In this document: one piece after another, positions 17,696 to 26,495 of the stretch | Numbering within the stretch: position 1 is the stretch's first letter | Layout of the letters: each line of letters starts with the position of its first letter | Assembly: GCA_028284195.1 (NCBI GenBank) | Contig: JANQSE010000002.1 | Span: forward strand, 620,001-684,000 | From: Balneola sp. | Lineage (GTDB): Bacteria; Bacteroidota; Rhodothermia; Balneolales; Balneolaceae | Direction: 5' to 3' | Length of the DNA stretch: 64,000 bases | Translations under genes and position numbers: made by a program | Notes under the pieces: model-generated | Seen by the model: only the letters and a program-made list of their open reading frames with translations | Database searches by the model: none | What the model was told of the DNA's origin: nothing

Positions 17696-19267
17696 TTGCA
17701 GAAAGAACTTCAATTAAGAATATCTCCCGAAACAGCTGCCAAAGATGGCTTGTTAAAAGAATACATTGCCAGGACTTCGGAAATTTCTTTTGACGAAATC
17801 AACCACGTTGAGATTCTTAAACGCTCTATTGATGCAAGGCAGCGTGCTGTAAAGATAAACCTGAAGGTAAAGGTTTATGTCAGGGAAGATTTTGAAGAAA
17901 AGGCCATAACCCTGCCGGAATATACATCTGTGGAAACAAAAGAACCTGTTTTAATCATAGGGGCAGGGCCGGCGGGCTTGTTTGCTGCTTTAAAGTGCAT
18001 TGAGCTGGGGATGAAGCCCGTTGTTTTTGATCGGGGCAAGGATGTTAAGTCGAGAATCAAGGATCTGAAAAATATTAATGTGAATCACATCGTGGATCCG
18101 GATTCCAATTATTGTTTTGGAGAAGGAGGAGCAGGAACGTACTCGGATGGAAAGCTTTATACGCGTTCTAAAAAGCGGGGAGATGTAAATGAGATTCTCG
18201 AACTTTTGGTTGCGTTTGGAGCTAACAAAGAAATTCTGGTGGATGCACATCCTCATATTGGCACGAACAAACTTCCCCGCATCATAGCAAGTATCAGGGA
18301 ATATATTCTGAGACACGGGGGAGAAATTCATTTCGAAACAAAAGTAACTGATTTGTTATTGGATGGAGATCAGATACAAGGTGTAAAAGTAGATGGGGGA
18401 AATGAATTTAAAGCTGAACAGGTAATTTTAGCTACGGGGCATTCTGCCCGGGATATTTTCAAATTACTCCATGAAAAGAAAATTAAAATAGAAGCAAAGC
18501 CCATCGCAATAGGTGTTCGGGTAGAACACCCACAGTCACTCATAGATTCTATTCAATATAACTGTGATGAAAGAGGAGAATATCTGCCACCAGCTCCTTA
18601 CAAAATTGTAAAGCAGATCAACGGCCGGGGAGTGTATTCTTTTTGTATGTGCCCGGGCGGGGTGGTTGCTGCATGCGCCACAAAACCAGGAGAAGTAGTA
18701 ACTAATGGATGGTCGGGTTCGCAGCGTTCACGGCCAACGGCAAATTCAGGGATTGTGGTGGAATTGCAATTCGATGACTTCAAAGAATTTGAACAGTTTG
18801 GCCCTTTAAGAGTGATGAAGTTCCAAAAATCTATTGAAGAAAAGGCGTGGGAGCTGGCAGGTAAAACTCAAAGGGTTCCGGCACAGCGATTAGTGGATTT
18901 TACGAAGGGAATCAAGTCGAAAGATTTACCGAATACATCCTATTCTCCGGGTTTAACCTCGGTAAACCTGCTTGAAGTATTTCCTGAGTTTATAGTAAGA
19001 GCTTTGCAAAAAGGATTTATAGAAATGGGGAAGACGATGAAAGGTTTTTTGACAAACGAAGCAGTAGTGCATGCGCCCGAATCAAGAACATCATCGCCGG
19101 TAAGAATTCCCAGAGATCATAAAACACTGGAACATGTACAGATAAAAGGGTTATTTCCCTGCGGAGAAGGTGCAGGTTATGCCGGTGGAATTGTATCGGC
19201 AGCCATTGATGGAAGAAAGTGCGCGGCTGCTATCGCAGAATTAAGAATGGATTCAATGAAGAATTAA
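17696..19267 (+). CDS. FAD-dependent dehydrogenase, COG2509 family
   Basis: About 523 residues from a TTG at 17696. The only upstream in-frame ATG (17657) lies inside the terminator stem and would add a non-family leader, while the TTG gives the KELQLRISPE opening common in COG2509. The FAD-binding motif is VLIIGAGPAGLFAALK, then CFGEGGAGTYSDGKLYTR and DAHPHIGTNKLPRI, and the C-terminus has PCGEGAGYAGGIVSAAIDG. It is a flavin oxidoreductase of the cytosol with no assigned substrate; members are often called NAD-utilising dehydrogenases. No operon partner is visible. Confidence 0.85.
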   Translation: MQKELQLRISPETAAKDGLLKEYIARTSEISFDEINHVEILKRSIDARQRAVKINLKVKVYVREDFEEKAITLPEYTSVETKEPVLIIGAGPAGLFAALKCIELGMKPVVFDRGKDVKSRIKDLKNINVNHIVDPDSNYCFGEGGAGTYSDGKLYTRSKKRGDVNEILELLVAFGANKEILVDAHPHIGTNKLPRIIASIREYILRHGGEIHFETKVTDLLLDGDQIQGVKVDGGNEFKAEQVILATGHSARDIFKLLHEKKIKIEAKPIAIGVRVEHPQSLIDSIQYNCDERGEYLPPAPYKIVKQINGRGVYSFCMCPGGVVAACATKPGEVVTNGWSGSQRSRPTANSGIVVELQFDDFKEFEQFGPLRVMKFQKSIEEKAWELAGKTQRVPAQRLVDFTKGIKSKDLPNTSYSPGLTSVNLLEVFPEFIVRALQKGFIEMGKTMKGFLTNEAVVHAPESRTSSPVRIPRDHKTLEHVQIKGLFPCGEGAGYAGGIVSAAIDGRKCAAAIAELRMDSMKN

Positions 19268-19337
19268 GAATTATTCAATTAGGAATAAAAGAGTCAGGAA
19301 TTTTACATTGAGTGAAATTAGTATTGATTAAACGAGC

Positions 19338-19353
19338 CAGGACTTTAGTCCGC
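19338..19353. repeat. Short hairpin, possible REP-like remnant
   Basis: GGACTTTAGTCC (19340-19351) is a small hairpin in the gap before the ABM gene, in a sequence context (CCAGGACTTTAGTCCGCAG) that resembles dispersed palindromes in Bacteroidota-like genomes. A single copy here cannot prove a repeat family. Confidence 0.25.
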
Positions 19354-19380
19354 AGCGATAGATAAGTAACATTTAGAGTA

Positions 19381-19689
19381 ATGAAATACGGATTAGTTGG
19401 AAGCTTTACAGCATTAACAGGAAAAGGGAATGAACTTACCTCAATATTGAGTGAGGCTGCAAATTTGATGAAAAAAGCACAGGGTTGTCATCTTTATATA
19501 GTGGGCCAACAGTCGAATAACAAAGATATAATTCACGTTCAGGAGGTTTGGGATTCCAAAAAGGATCACGATGATTCTTTAGGGATTGATGGTGTTCGTG
19601 AACTTATCGGGAAAGCAATGCCATTAATAGATGGTAAACCCGATGGAACAGAAATTGATATTATCGGAGGACACGGAATTGAAGATTGA
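19381..19689 (+). CDS. Antibiotic biosynthesis monooxygenase (ABM) domain protein, YgiN-like
   Basis: 102 residues, the size of YgiN-like ABM proteins. It is a dimeric ferredoxin-like fold: KYGLVGSFTALTGKGNEL, then AQGCHLYIVGQQ, the strand IIHVQEVWDSKKDHDDS and a C-terminal strand. The family includes quinol monooxygenases and haem-degrading enzymes; nothing here fixes the substrate. The gene is followed by a GNAT acetyltransferase that overlaps its end. Confidence 0.8.
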   Translation: MKYGLVGSFTALTGKGNELTSILSEAANLMKKAQGCHLYIVGQQSNNKDIIHVQEVWDSKKDHDDSLGIDGVRELIGKAMPLIDGKPDGTEIDIIGGHGIED

Positions 19690-20125
19690 CACAGCTACTT
19701 TTTCTGATCTGGAAGATCTGAATGAACTTTTTGACGCATACAGAGTTTTTTATGAGAAACAATCAGACAAAGAAACAAGCGAGGCATTTCTCCAAGAACG
19801 GATTGAGAAGGATGAGTCTATAATCTATATCGCAAGAAATGAGAAAGGTACTGCTGTTGGGTTTGTGCAGTTATATCCCATTTTTTCTTCTACAAGAATG
19901 AAAAGGCTTTGGTTATTGAATGATTTGTATGTGGATTCAAAATTCAGAGGACAAGGGTTTTCCAAAGCGTTGATTGAGCGATCAAAAAAGTTATGCAGAG
20001 AATCAGGTGCTTGTGGTATGATGTTAGAAACAGCTAAAGACAATCATATTGGAAACCAACTATACCCTGCAACCGGATGGGCTTTGGATAAAGATCATAA
20101 TTTCTACAGTTGGGATGTAGAATGA
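19679..20125 (+). CDS. GNAT family N-acetyltransferase
   Basis: About 148 residues from a TTG at 19679, which overlaps the ABM stop by 11 bases and gives KIDTATFSDLEDL, the normal beginning of the fold. ATGs at 19631 and 19643 would put up to 17 extra residues in front, encoded in the ABM gene. The acetyl-CoA loop is RGQGFSKALIERS, preceded by LYVDSKF, and the C-terminal GNQLYPATGWALD closes the fold. Acceptor substrate unknown. Overlap with ABM suggests coupled translation. The start is uncertain; the family is not. Confidence 0.88.
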   Translation: MKIDTATFSDLEDLNELFDAYRVFYEKQSDKETSEAFLQERIEKDESIIYIARNEKGTAVGFVQLYPIFSSTRMKRLWLLNDLYVDSKFRGQGFSKALIERSKKLCRESGACGMMLETAKDNHIGNQLYPATGWALDKDHNFYSWDVE

Positions 20126-20134
20126 GATAATAAA

Positions 20135-20166
20135 AAAAGGCTTTAACGATCAAATTAAAGCCTTTT
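20135..20166. terminator. Bidirectional terminator between GNAT and azurin
   Basis: AAAAGGCTTTA (20135-20145) pairs with TAAAGCCTTTT (20156-20166). Runs of A before and T after let it end transcripts from either side, as expected between these convergent genes. Confidence 0.85.
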
Positions 20167-20188
20167 AGATTTAAGGAGTTATTATGCG

Positions 20189-20632
20189 TTATTCAACAAT
20201 GAAGGTTCCCTGCATTACTCCGAAATGGCCAGGGAATGAACATATGAAGGTATAAGTCCCTTTTTCCGGGGCACCAAAAGTAATAGTGTCAGATTCACCT
20301 CCGCCTAAAAGTTTAGTTGCTACGATAACATTTTTGGAGTCTTTAGGAAGGTACTCGTTATCTTTTGCCTGCATGGCTGTCATTGCAAAGTCTTTTACAA
20401 CTACATCTTGCTTTAGTAACACCCAGTTGTGGCCCATAGCCTGTTTTGGCATTTTGCCTACATGTTTAAGAGTAAGGGTAATTTTCTCTCCTGCTTTTAC
20501 TGTGATCTCCTTTGTATCGAACTGCATTCTGTCGTTAGCTTCTACAGTAATTTCAGTAGCAATACTTTTTGTTTCAGGCTTCACAGAAGTGAAAGAGATC
20601 AGAATGGATAAAAAGATAATTAATGTGTTCAT
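20189..20632 (-). CDS. Azurin-type blue copper protein
   Basis: 147 residues with a short signal peptide (~1-17). Type-1 copper ligands are all present: His68 in MGHNW, Cys131 and His136 in ICSFPGH, and Met140 in GVM. The length and GHNWVL motif fit azurin rather than plastocyanin. It is a periplasmic one-electron carrier. The gene follows the cbb3 oxidase operon after a 70-base gap on the same strand, so it is a good candidate electron donor to that oxidase. The gap contains an AT-rich palindrome that may be its own control site. Confidence 0.92.
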   Translation of the reverse strand: MNTLIIFLSILISFTSVKPETKSIATEITVEANDRMQFDTKEITVKAGEKITLTLKHVGKMPKQAMGHNWVLLKQDVVVKDFAMTAMQAKDNEYLPKDSKNVIVATKLLGGGESDTITFGAPEKGTYTFICSFPGHFGVMQGTFIVE

Positions 20633-20650
20633 AATTAAGATTTGTATTTG

Positions 20651-20667
20651 TTTTTAACGGTTAAAAA
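20651..20667. promoter_or_regulatory. AT-rich palindrome upstream of azurin
   Basis: TTTTTAAC and GTTAAAAA-like arms meet at a GG centre, 18 bases before the azurin start. It could be an operator for azurin, or a weak terminator for the upstream operon since a T run appears on the minus strand. The two cannot be told apart by eye. Confidence 0.3.
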
Positions 20668-20702
20668 TTAGGTTAGAATTGTTAAGATTTAATGAAGATT
20701 TA

Positions 20703-21413
20703 TTACATGATAGCCCCTGGAAATACACAAAATGGCTCAATTCCTTCCATTAGTGTAACAGATAATCTCAGGTCTTGAAGAGCGATACCTCTTACAATTA
20801 AAAATACCCCCAGGCTGAATGCTAAATACGGAATATATTTTCTGATGGCAGTTCTCAGATCAACAGAAATGAAGTGTGGAGCAATATAAACAGAAAGCAA
20901 AGCAGGCAAAGTACCAACCCCGAAAAGAGCCATATATGCCATACTGTGTACAGGGGTTTCTGTAAGAACCGAAGCAGCAAGGCCTGAGTAAACAAACGCA
21001 CAAGGCAGCAATCCGTTTAATACGCCCATCCCAAAAAGAGCCGGGGTGTTTTGCTTTCGCAAAAGCTTACCATAAGCTGTGTTAATTTTTGAAGTAATAG
21101 TATTATAAAAAGCAGGTTTCTGACTTTGCTTGATCGCTTTGGATAGTAAAACAGAAAGTACAATGATTACTCCAAGTGTAATTGACAGTACGCTTTGAAA
21201 ACCGGCCAGAGCTATTTTTCTTCCCAGAAATCCAATCATCAAGCCAAAAAAAGAATAGGTGAGAATCCGCCCTGCATTGTAAATAGCTGCATAGACAAGA
21301 ACCGAACCAAAATCAGACCTGGGCCTGGGAAGAGAGAGTGCAATAGGCCCGCACATTCCAATACAATGGAAGCTCCCTAAGAAACCAAAAAGTAATCCGG
21401 TCCAAAGTTCCAT
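20703..21413 (-). CDS. COG2836 membrane protein of cbb3 operon (TauE/SafE- or UreH-like)
   Basis: 236 residues, about six helices. The start is typical of the family found at the end of ccoGHIS operons: LLFGFLGSFHCIGMCGPIA, with the GMCGP motif in the first helix and NGLLPCAFVYSG in the second half, two CP/GMCGP-like elements that suggest a metal or thiol role. It is often labelled a sulfite exporter by fold only. In cbb3 clusters this family is thought to help copper delivery or maturation. It abuts ccoH with no gap and ends the compact operon. Confidence 0.85.
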   Translation of the reverse strand: MELWTGLLFGFLGSFHCIGMCGPIALSLPRPRSDFGSVLVYAAIYNAGRILTYSFFGLMIGFLGRKIALAGFQSVLSITLGVIIVLSVLLSKAIKQSQKPAFYNTITSKINTAYGKLLRKQNTPALFGMGVLNGLLPCAFVYSGLAASVLTETPVHSMAYMALFGVGTLPALLSVYIAPHFISVDLRTAIRKYIPYLAFSLGVFLIVRGIALQDLRLSVTLMEGIEPFCVFPGAIM

Positions 21414-21860
21414 TTAGATAACTACCGTTTTTTCTTCCAGATATTTAGTTTCATCCACTTCCCATTGGATGGATAAGACCCATTTGCCTTTTTCCATAGT
21501 ACTGGTTGAAATAAGTTGTGTACCTGTAGCATTCACCTTTAAGGGAAGTTCAGCGTCAAGCCGGGGGTTATTTGGGCGGTATAGTTTAATATTGCCTTGA
21601 GCCTTACCAACCAACTCATTGGGGAAAACGATTCTCAACGCTTCAATTTTTTCATCAAAAACCACAAGTATCGGGTTTTCCAGTTCAGAAGCTCTCTTCT
21701 TTTGATCTATGGTTTCCTGATACTCTACGCCCTCTTCGTAATGGTTATTAGTTACCAGAAAAAAATCGAGGCTGATCAGGTAACTAACCACACTTAATGT
21801 AGTTATTACAAAGATTGTAATTGCAAGGAAGATTCCTTTTCCCCAATCAAATTTTTTCAT
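21414..21860 (-). CDS. ccoH: Cytochrome cbb3 oxidase assembly protein CcoH (FixH)
   Basis: 148 residues. One N-terminal membrane helix (~12-33) is followed by a periplasmic beta domain beginning with NHYEEGVEYQETIDQK, a FixH hallmark. FixH/CcoH is a membrane assembly factor required to bring the cbb3 subunits together. It sits six bases after ccoG and its stop is directly followed by the next gene's start, so its expression is tied to the operon. Sequence divergence in FixH is high; the call rests on motif, topology and context. Confidence 0.88.
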   Translation of the reverse strand: MKKFDWGKGIFLAITIFVITTLSVVSYLISLDFFLVTNNHYEEGVEYQETIDQKKRASELENPILVVFDEKIEALRIVFPNELVGKAQGNIKLYRPNNPRLDAELPLKVNATGTQLISTSTMEKGKWVLSIQWEVDETKYLEEKTVVI

Positions 21861-21866
21861 GATAGA

Positions 21867-23324
21867 TTAATTTGCCGGACCTAAAAACCCGGACGTTACT
21901 GTTTCAATATGTTCGCCATTCGAGTACACCCCGAATGTTAGTTCTGTTTGCAGTCCATTTAGTTGATTCGCATTCAGTTTTATTAAAAACCTACCTTCTG
22001 CCAGGTTTTGCGGTTCTACAGATTTAACGTTTCCCAGAGATACAAGCTCTCCTCCTTCAGGGGCCAATAATTTTATCTCGTAATCACGCGTATCGAATGT
22101 TTTGTTGATTACTTTAATCTCGTAGATATTGCTGTACATGTTATTAGGAAGTTCCTGATATAACGTGCCGCGCTGGCGAAGAACTGTAGTTTCCAAATCT
22201 GAACGCATACTCATTAATACTACGAATGTGGTCAATAGTATCATTAAAATGCCGCTGTATCCCATAACGCGGGGAGTAAATATTTTTCGGGTTTCTTCGC
22301 GAATGCTGTTTTCTGATGCGTATCGAATTAATCCCCTCGGCTTGTCGATTTTTTCCATTACAGAATCGCAGGCATCAATACAGGCTGTACAATGCACGCA
22401 TTCAAGCTGTGTACCATTTCTGATATCAATACCCATTGGGCATACCTTTACGCATTGATAACAGTCAATACAGTCTCCAAAGGTAGCGTCTTCAGAAAAA
22501 CCAAGATCAGCAAGAGTTGCTTTGCCGGTATCTACTTTATTTCTATTGCCAACGCTTGCACGGTTTTCTCCACGTTTATAATCGTACATTACGTTGATGG
22601 AGTTATTATCCAGCATCACGGATTGCATTCTTCCGTAAGGGCAAACGAAATGGCATACCTGTTCTCTCATGAAAGCGAATACTCCATAGAACACACCGCT
22701 GAAAATAATCATAGCTGTTAGCCCGGCGGCATGCTCAGAGGGCGGGTCTGTAATGATTTCAAACAGTTGGTCTTTGCCTATAATATAAGCCAGGAACAGA
22801 TTGGATATAGTAAAGGAGAGCACATAAAAGATGGCATGTTTTGAACCTTTTTTAAGGATTTTTTCTGTATTCCAGGGTGCTTTTTTTAGCCGTTTTTGAG
22901 CAGAGGCATCTCCCTCGATCCAATACTCTATTTTTCTAAAAACCATTTCCAGAAAAATGGTTTGTGGGCATGCCCATCCACAGAAAAGCCTGCCAAAGAT
23001 GGTAGTAAACAAAACAATGAATACAATAAATGAAAGCATCCCAAATACAAGCAGGTGTAAATCCTGAGGCCAGAATGCTACACCAAAGATCACAAACTTT
23101 CTTTCAAGAATGTTTACGAGGAGTAATGGGTTTCCATTAATTGTGATAAACGGCCCGGAAAAGAAAAATGCGAGCAGAAAAAGAGATAAAATAGTACGGG
23201 CATTATAAAAACGCCCGCCCGGTTTTTTGGCATAGATCCAATTCCGGCCACCGGTTTCGCTGACTGTAGCTAACCGGTCTCGAAATTGATCTTTACCTAT
23301 TTGCCGACCCTGGGTTTGAGCCAT
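21867..23324 (-). CDS. ccoG: Cytochrome cbb3 oxidase accessory protein CcoG (FixG)
   Basis: 485 residues. Membrane helices lie near 45-62, 90-110, 165-183 and 205-220, with the RLFCGWACPQT motif at ~112-121. Two ferredoxin-type [4Fe-4S] motifs follow: Cys285/288/291/295 and Cys309/312/315/319. A last helix (~345-365) precedes the Ig-like FixG C-terminal domain. CcoG reduces Cu(II) to Cu(I) for insertion into CcoN, linked to copper supply by CcoI. It lies between ccoP and ccoH with 11- and 6-base gaps. Confidence 0.94.
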   Translation of the reverse strand: MAQTQGRQIGKDQFRDRLATVSETGGRNWIYAKKPGGRFYNARTILSLFLLAFFFSGPFITINGNPLLLVNILERKFVIFGVAFWPQDLHLLVFGMLSFIVFIVLFTTIFGRLFCGWACPQTIFLEMVFRKIEYWIEGDASAQKRLKKAPWNTEKILKKGSKHAIFYVLSFTISNLFLAYIIGKDQLFEIITDPPSEHAAGLTAMIIFSGVFYGVFAFMREQVCHFVCPYGRMQSVMLDNNSINVMYDYKRGENRASVGNRNKVDTGKATLADLGFSEDATFGDCIDCYQCVKVCPMGIDIRNGTQLECVHCTACIDACDSVMEKIDKPRGLIRYASENSIREETRKIFTPRVMGYSGILMILLTTFVVLMSMRSDLETTVLRQRGTLYQELPNNMYSNIYEIKVINKTFDTRDYEIKLLAPEGGELVSLGNVKSVEPQNLAEGRFLIKLNANQLNGLQTELTFGVYSNGEHIETVTSGFLGPAN

Positions 23325-23335
23325 GATATGACTTT

Positions 23336-23932
23336 TTAGTTAGCACTACATTGAACAGCTCTTGCTTCATCTATTGCTTTTGGGTTTGGAGGGTTAGTAC
23401 CCTGCAAAGAACCAATATAGCTTATAACTGCATTTACGTCTTCGTTAGACATAGGCGCTCCACTTCCATAGGCAACCATGCCTTTATCCGGGAAGCCTTC
23501 TGTAATGCTTTTTGCCAGTTCCTCAGCAGAACAGCCGTGCAGCCAATAATCATCGGTAAGGTTGGGGCCTACCAAACCTTCGCCGGCATTGCCGTGGCAG
23601 GTAAAGCATAGGTTACTCATTCCCATGAAAATCTCTTTACCTTTATCGATTATGGCTGCGTCATCGCTGTATGCCCATTCGAAGGAGGCAGCTGCAGCAG
23701 GCTCTTCATCAGATTTGTATTTTTCGGCAGCGGCGGCCATTTCCAACTCGTACTCTTCATGTTGATCGGGGCCCCATTCGAATACTTCGTAGTAAAATAC
23801 ATAGCCCACACCGAAGGCGATAGTGAAGTAGAATAACCACAGCCACCAAACAGGCATATGGTTATCCAGTTCTCTGATGCCATCGTACTCATGATCCAGT
23901 AATTTGTCTTTTTCGTCGTCTAAAATGTTCAT
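23336..23932 (-). CDS. ccoP: cbb3-type cytochrome c oxidase subunit CcoP, mono-haem
   Basis: 198 residues. A cytosolic N-terminus (LLDHEYDGIRELDNHMPVWW, a CcoP hallmark) leads into one helix (~29-48) and a periplasmic cytochrome c domain with a single CxxCH (Cys109, Cys112, His113) and distal Met at 152 or 161. Proteobacterial CcoP normally has two haems; the single-haem form is common in Bacteroidota-like lineages. It passes electrons from the donor to CcoO/CcoN. Its ATG overlaps the ccoQ stop by four bases. Confidence 0.93.
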   Translation of the reverse strand: MNILDDEKDKLLDHEYDGIRELDNHMPVWWLWLFYFTIAFGVGYVFYYEVFEWGPDQHEEYELEMAAAAEKYKSDEEPAAAASFEWAYSDDAAIIDKGKEIFMGMSNLCFTCHGNAGEGLVGPNLTDDYWLHGCSAEELAKSITEGFPDKGMVAYGSGAPMSNEDVNAVISYIGSLQGTNPPNPKAIDEARAVQCSAN

Positions 23933-24120
23933 TGGTCTGAGGTTTTAAAAGTGGAGGTTTCTTCTGATTCCAGGGGAAGATTTGCAGCATCTTCCCAGTA
24001 GGTTTTTCCGGTTTTTACCAAATACACAATCAGTATTATAAAGAAAGCGAAAAACAGAATTAGTGATATGCTCGGAAAGAGTTCAACTCCTTCCATTGAG
24101 CGTAAAACATCTTTATACAT
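23929..24120 (-). CDS. ccoQ: cbb3 oxidase small subunit CcoQ-like
   Basis: 63 residues with one membrane helix (~17-37) followed by a charged tail (TGKTYWEDAANLPL). Position between ccoNO and ccoP, and the short single-helix form, identify it as CcoQ, which stabilises the complex. It starts immediately after the ccoNO stop and overlaps ccoP by four bases. Confidence 0.8.
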   Translation of the reverse strand: MYKDVLRSMEGVELFPSISLILFFAFFIILIVYLVKTGKTYWEDAANLPLESEETSTFKTSDQ

Positions 24121-26310
24121 CTATTCGTCCTCCACAATTACTGATGATAATTTCTTGCTTGAAGGAAGTTCAGAAAACGGATCGCCATCACCATTGATAT
24201 CGGTACCTAATCTTTGCAGGTAAGCTATCAAAGCTATGATCTGTTTGTCTGAAGTAACTTCGATTCCTTCAATAGTTCCGAATCCATTTTCGCGAAGCCC
24301 TTGTGTAATTCGCTCGGCCTGGGCTTTCATATCCTCAATAGCATATTCAGGATAACGAGGAGAATAAGGAACACCTACGGAGGTTAGTGCACCAATTCGG
24401 GCTGGCATGGTTTCCATATCCATATCTTTTTCAAGTAACCACGGATAGGCAGGCATGATAGAACCCGGAGATGTTGAGTTTGGATCGTACATGTGTCTCA
24501 GGTGCCACGAGTCAGGATATTTCCCGCCAATTCTGTGTAAATCCGGGCCGGTTCGTTTCGATCCCCACAGGAATGGATGATCGTAAACAAATTCGCCGGC
24601 TTTTGAATATTCTCCATATCGTTCAGTCTCTGAACGGAAAGGACGGATCATTTGTGAGTGGCAGTTATTACAACCTTCGGAGATGTAGATATCACGCCCT
24701 TCAACCTCTAGTGCAGTATATGGCTGTACACTTTCAATAGTTGGGATGTTAGATTCGATCAAAGCTGTTGGCATGTATTCTACAATACCGCCAATTAAGA
24801 TAGAAACCACTACAAGGAAAGTGAATTTAAGCGGTTTCCCTTCTAATCGTCGGTGCCACGATTCTTTATGTCCTGCAGCAGGATCGATGATTGCCGGAGC
24901 CTGAGCTTCTTCCGTAGGTTGAAGTGAACCGCTTTTTGCCGTTTTGATGAGGTTATAAACCCCGAACAAAGCACCAACTATAAACAAGGTTCCACCAAAT
25001 GCTCTAAGTGCATACATGGGTACAATCTGTACCACTGTCTCAAGGAAGTTTGGATAAGTAAGTAGCCCCTGGTCAGTGAAATCTTTCCACATCAAACTTT
25101 GAGTGATCCCACCCCAATACATCGGGATTACATAGAAGATTGCTCCAAGAGTTGCGAACCAGAAGTGGATGTTTGCAAGTTTTGTGGAGAATAATTCTGT
25201 CTTGTAGATTTTTGGTGTGATGTAATAAAGCATACCAAATGCAAGGCCGCCATTCCAAAGAAGGGCACCATTGTGTACGTGGCCGATGATATAATCAGAA
25301 TAGTGTGCGATGGCATTTACATTAGCTATTGAAAGCATCGGGCCTTCGAAAGTTACCATACCATAAGCAGTAACACCCACTACGAGGAATTTCAGTACAG
25401 GATCTTCACGAACACGATCCCAAGCTCCCCGAAGCGTTAGTAAGCCGTTTAACATACCACCCCAGGAAGGAGCAATAAGCATTAAGCTAAATACAGTTCC
25501 TAAAGTTTGAGCCCAACCAGGAAGTGCGGTGTATAACAAGTGGTGTGGTCCTGCCCATATATAAATGAAGATTAAAGACCAGAAGTGAACAATCGAAAGC
25601 CGGTACGAAAAAATAGGTCTATTAGCTGCCTTTGGAATGAAGTAGTACATAATTCCGAGGAAAGGAGTGGTAAGGAAGAAAGCTACTGCATTGTGCCCAT
25701 ACCACCATTGAACGAGCGCATCTTGAACGCCTGCATATATCGGATAGCTCTTAAGGAAGGTAGCAGGCATTTCAAATGAATTAACAAGATGCAGAACAGC
25801 TACAGTAACAAAAGTGGCAATATAGAACCAGATGGCTACGTAGATGTGTTTTTCTCTTCGCTTAAGAATGGTCATTATCATATTAACACCAAACACTACC
25901 CAAATAAGTGTGATAGCGATATCAATAGGCCATTCTAATTCAGCATATTCTTTGCTGGTAGTAATACCAAATGGTAACGTAGCTACAGCAGATACAATAA
26001 TTGCCTGCCAGCCCCAGAAGTGAATTTTGCTGAATAAATCACTCCACATGGGAGCTTTACAAAGTCTTGGTAGTGAATAATACACTCCGTAAAAAATGGC
26101 GTTTCCGGCAAAAGCAAAGATTACTGCGTTAGTGTGCAGCGGTCGAAGTCTGCCGAACGATAACTCGGGGATAAATCCGAGAAAGTCGGGCCATATAAAC
26201 TTCAAAGCCACGAGAAGTCCTACGAGGAACCCGATGATTCCCCATATCATTGTAGCAACTCCGAAGTTTCGTACTATTTTATTGTCATAATGAAAGGTCT
26301 CTAACGACAT
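24121..26310 (-). CDS. ccoNO: Fused cbb3 oxidase subunits CcoN-CcoO
   Basis: 729 residues. Residues ~1-455 are CcoN, the 12-helix haem-copper core: His59 in the first helices (low-spin haem), His206 (YGHNAV) with His256/257 (GPHH) as CuB ligands, and His336/344/346 (AHYSDYIIGHVH) for the haems. After a linker (~456-490) and one helix (~495-511) comes the CcoO haem-c domain with CNNCH at 547-551 and downstream Met in GSIMPAYPW. The enzyme reduces O2 to water with high affinity and pumps protons. The fusion ensures equal amounts of both subunits and is seen in Bacteroidota-like organisms. Confidence 0.96.
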   Translation of the reverse strand: MSLETFHYDNKIVRNFGVATMIWGIIGFLVGLLVALKFIWPDFLGFIPELSFGRLRPLHTNAVIFAFAGNAIFYGVYYSLPRLCKAPMWSDLFSKIHFWGWQAIIVSAVATLPFGITTSKEYAELEWPIDIAITLIWVVFGVNMIMTILKRREKHIYVAIWFYIATFVTVAVLHLVNSFEMPATFLKSYPIYAGVQDALVQWWYGHNAVAFFLTTPFLGIMYYFIPKAANRPIFSYRLSIVHFWSLIFIYIWAGPHHLLYTALPGWAQTLGTVFSLMLIAPSWGGMLNGLLTLRGAWDRVREDPVLKFLVVGVTAYGMVTFEGPMLSIANVNAIAHYSDYIIGHVHNGALLWNGGLAFGMLYYITPKIYKTELFSTKLANIHFWFATLGAIFYVIPMYWGGITQSLMWKDFTDQGLLTYPNFLETVVQIVPMYALRAFGGTLFIVGALFGVYNLIKTAKSGSLQPTEEAQAPAIIDPAAGHKESWHRRLEGKPLKFTFLVVVSILIGGIVEYMPTALIESNIPTIESVQPYTALEVEGRDIYISEGCNNCHSQMIRPFRSETERYGEYSKAGEFVYDHPFLWGSKRTGPDLHRIGGKYPDSWHLRHMYDPNSTSPGSIMPAYPWLLEKDMDMETMPARIGALTSVGVPYSPRYPEYAIEDMKAQAERITQGLRENGFGTIEGIEVTSDKQIIALIAYLQRLGTDINGDGDPFSELPSSKKLSSVIVEDE

Positions 26311-26495
26311 TACGAATCCCTGTTAGTTGTTTGTGTTTTATTTTGTTTAGAAGAAATTTTTTCATCGAAAAGAATACGAATCGATGGTGTGTACTGATCA
26401 TCGAATTGCCCTGATTTTACAGCCCAGAAAAAGGCTCCCAGAAAGATCAAAGCAACCGCAATACTGAACAAAACCAAAAAGAAGATTACACCCAT
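26310..26495 (-). CDS. ccoS: cbb3 oxidase maturation protein CcoS
   Basis: 61 residues. One N-terminal helix (~3-25) is followed by the CcoS motif WAVKSGQFDDQYTPSIRILF. It is required for cofactor insertion into the oxidase. Its start overlaps the ccoI end by 10 bases and its TAA shares one base with the ccoNO ATG (TAATG), so translation is coupled on both sides. Confidence 0.93.
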   Translation of the reverse strand: MGVIFFLVLFSIAVALIFLGAFFWAVKSGQFDDQYTPSIRILFDEKISSKQNKTQTTNRDS

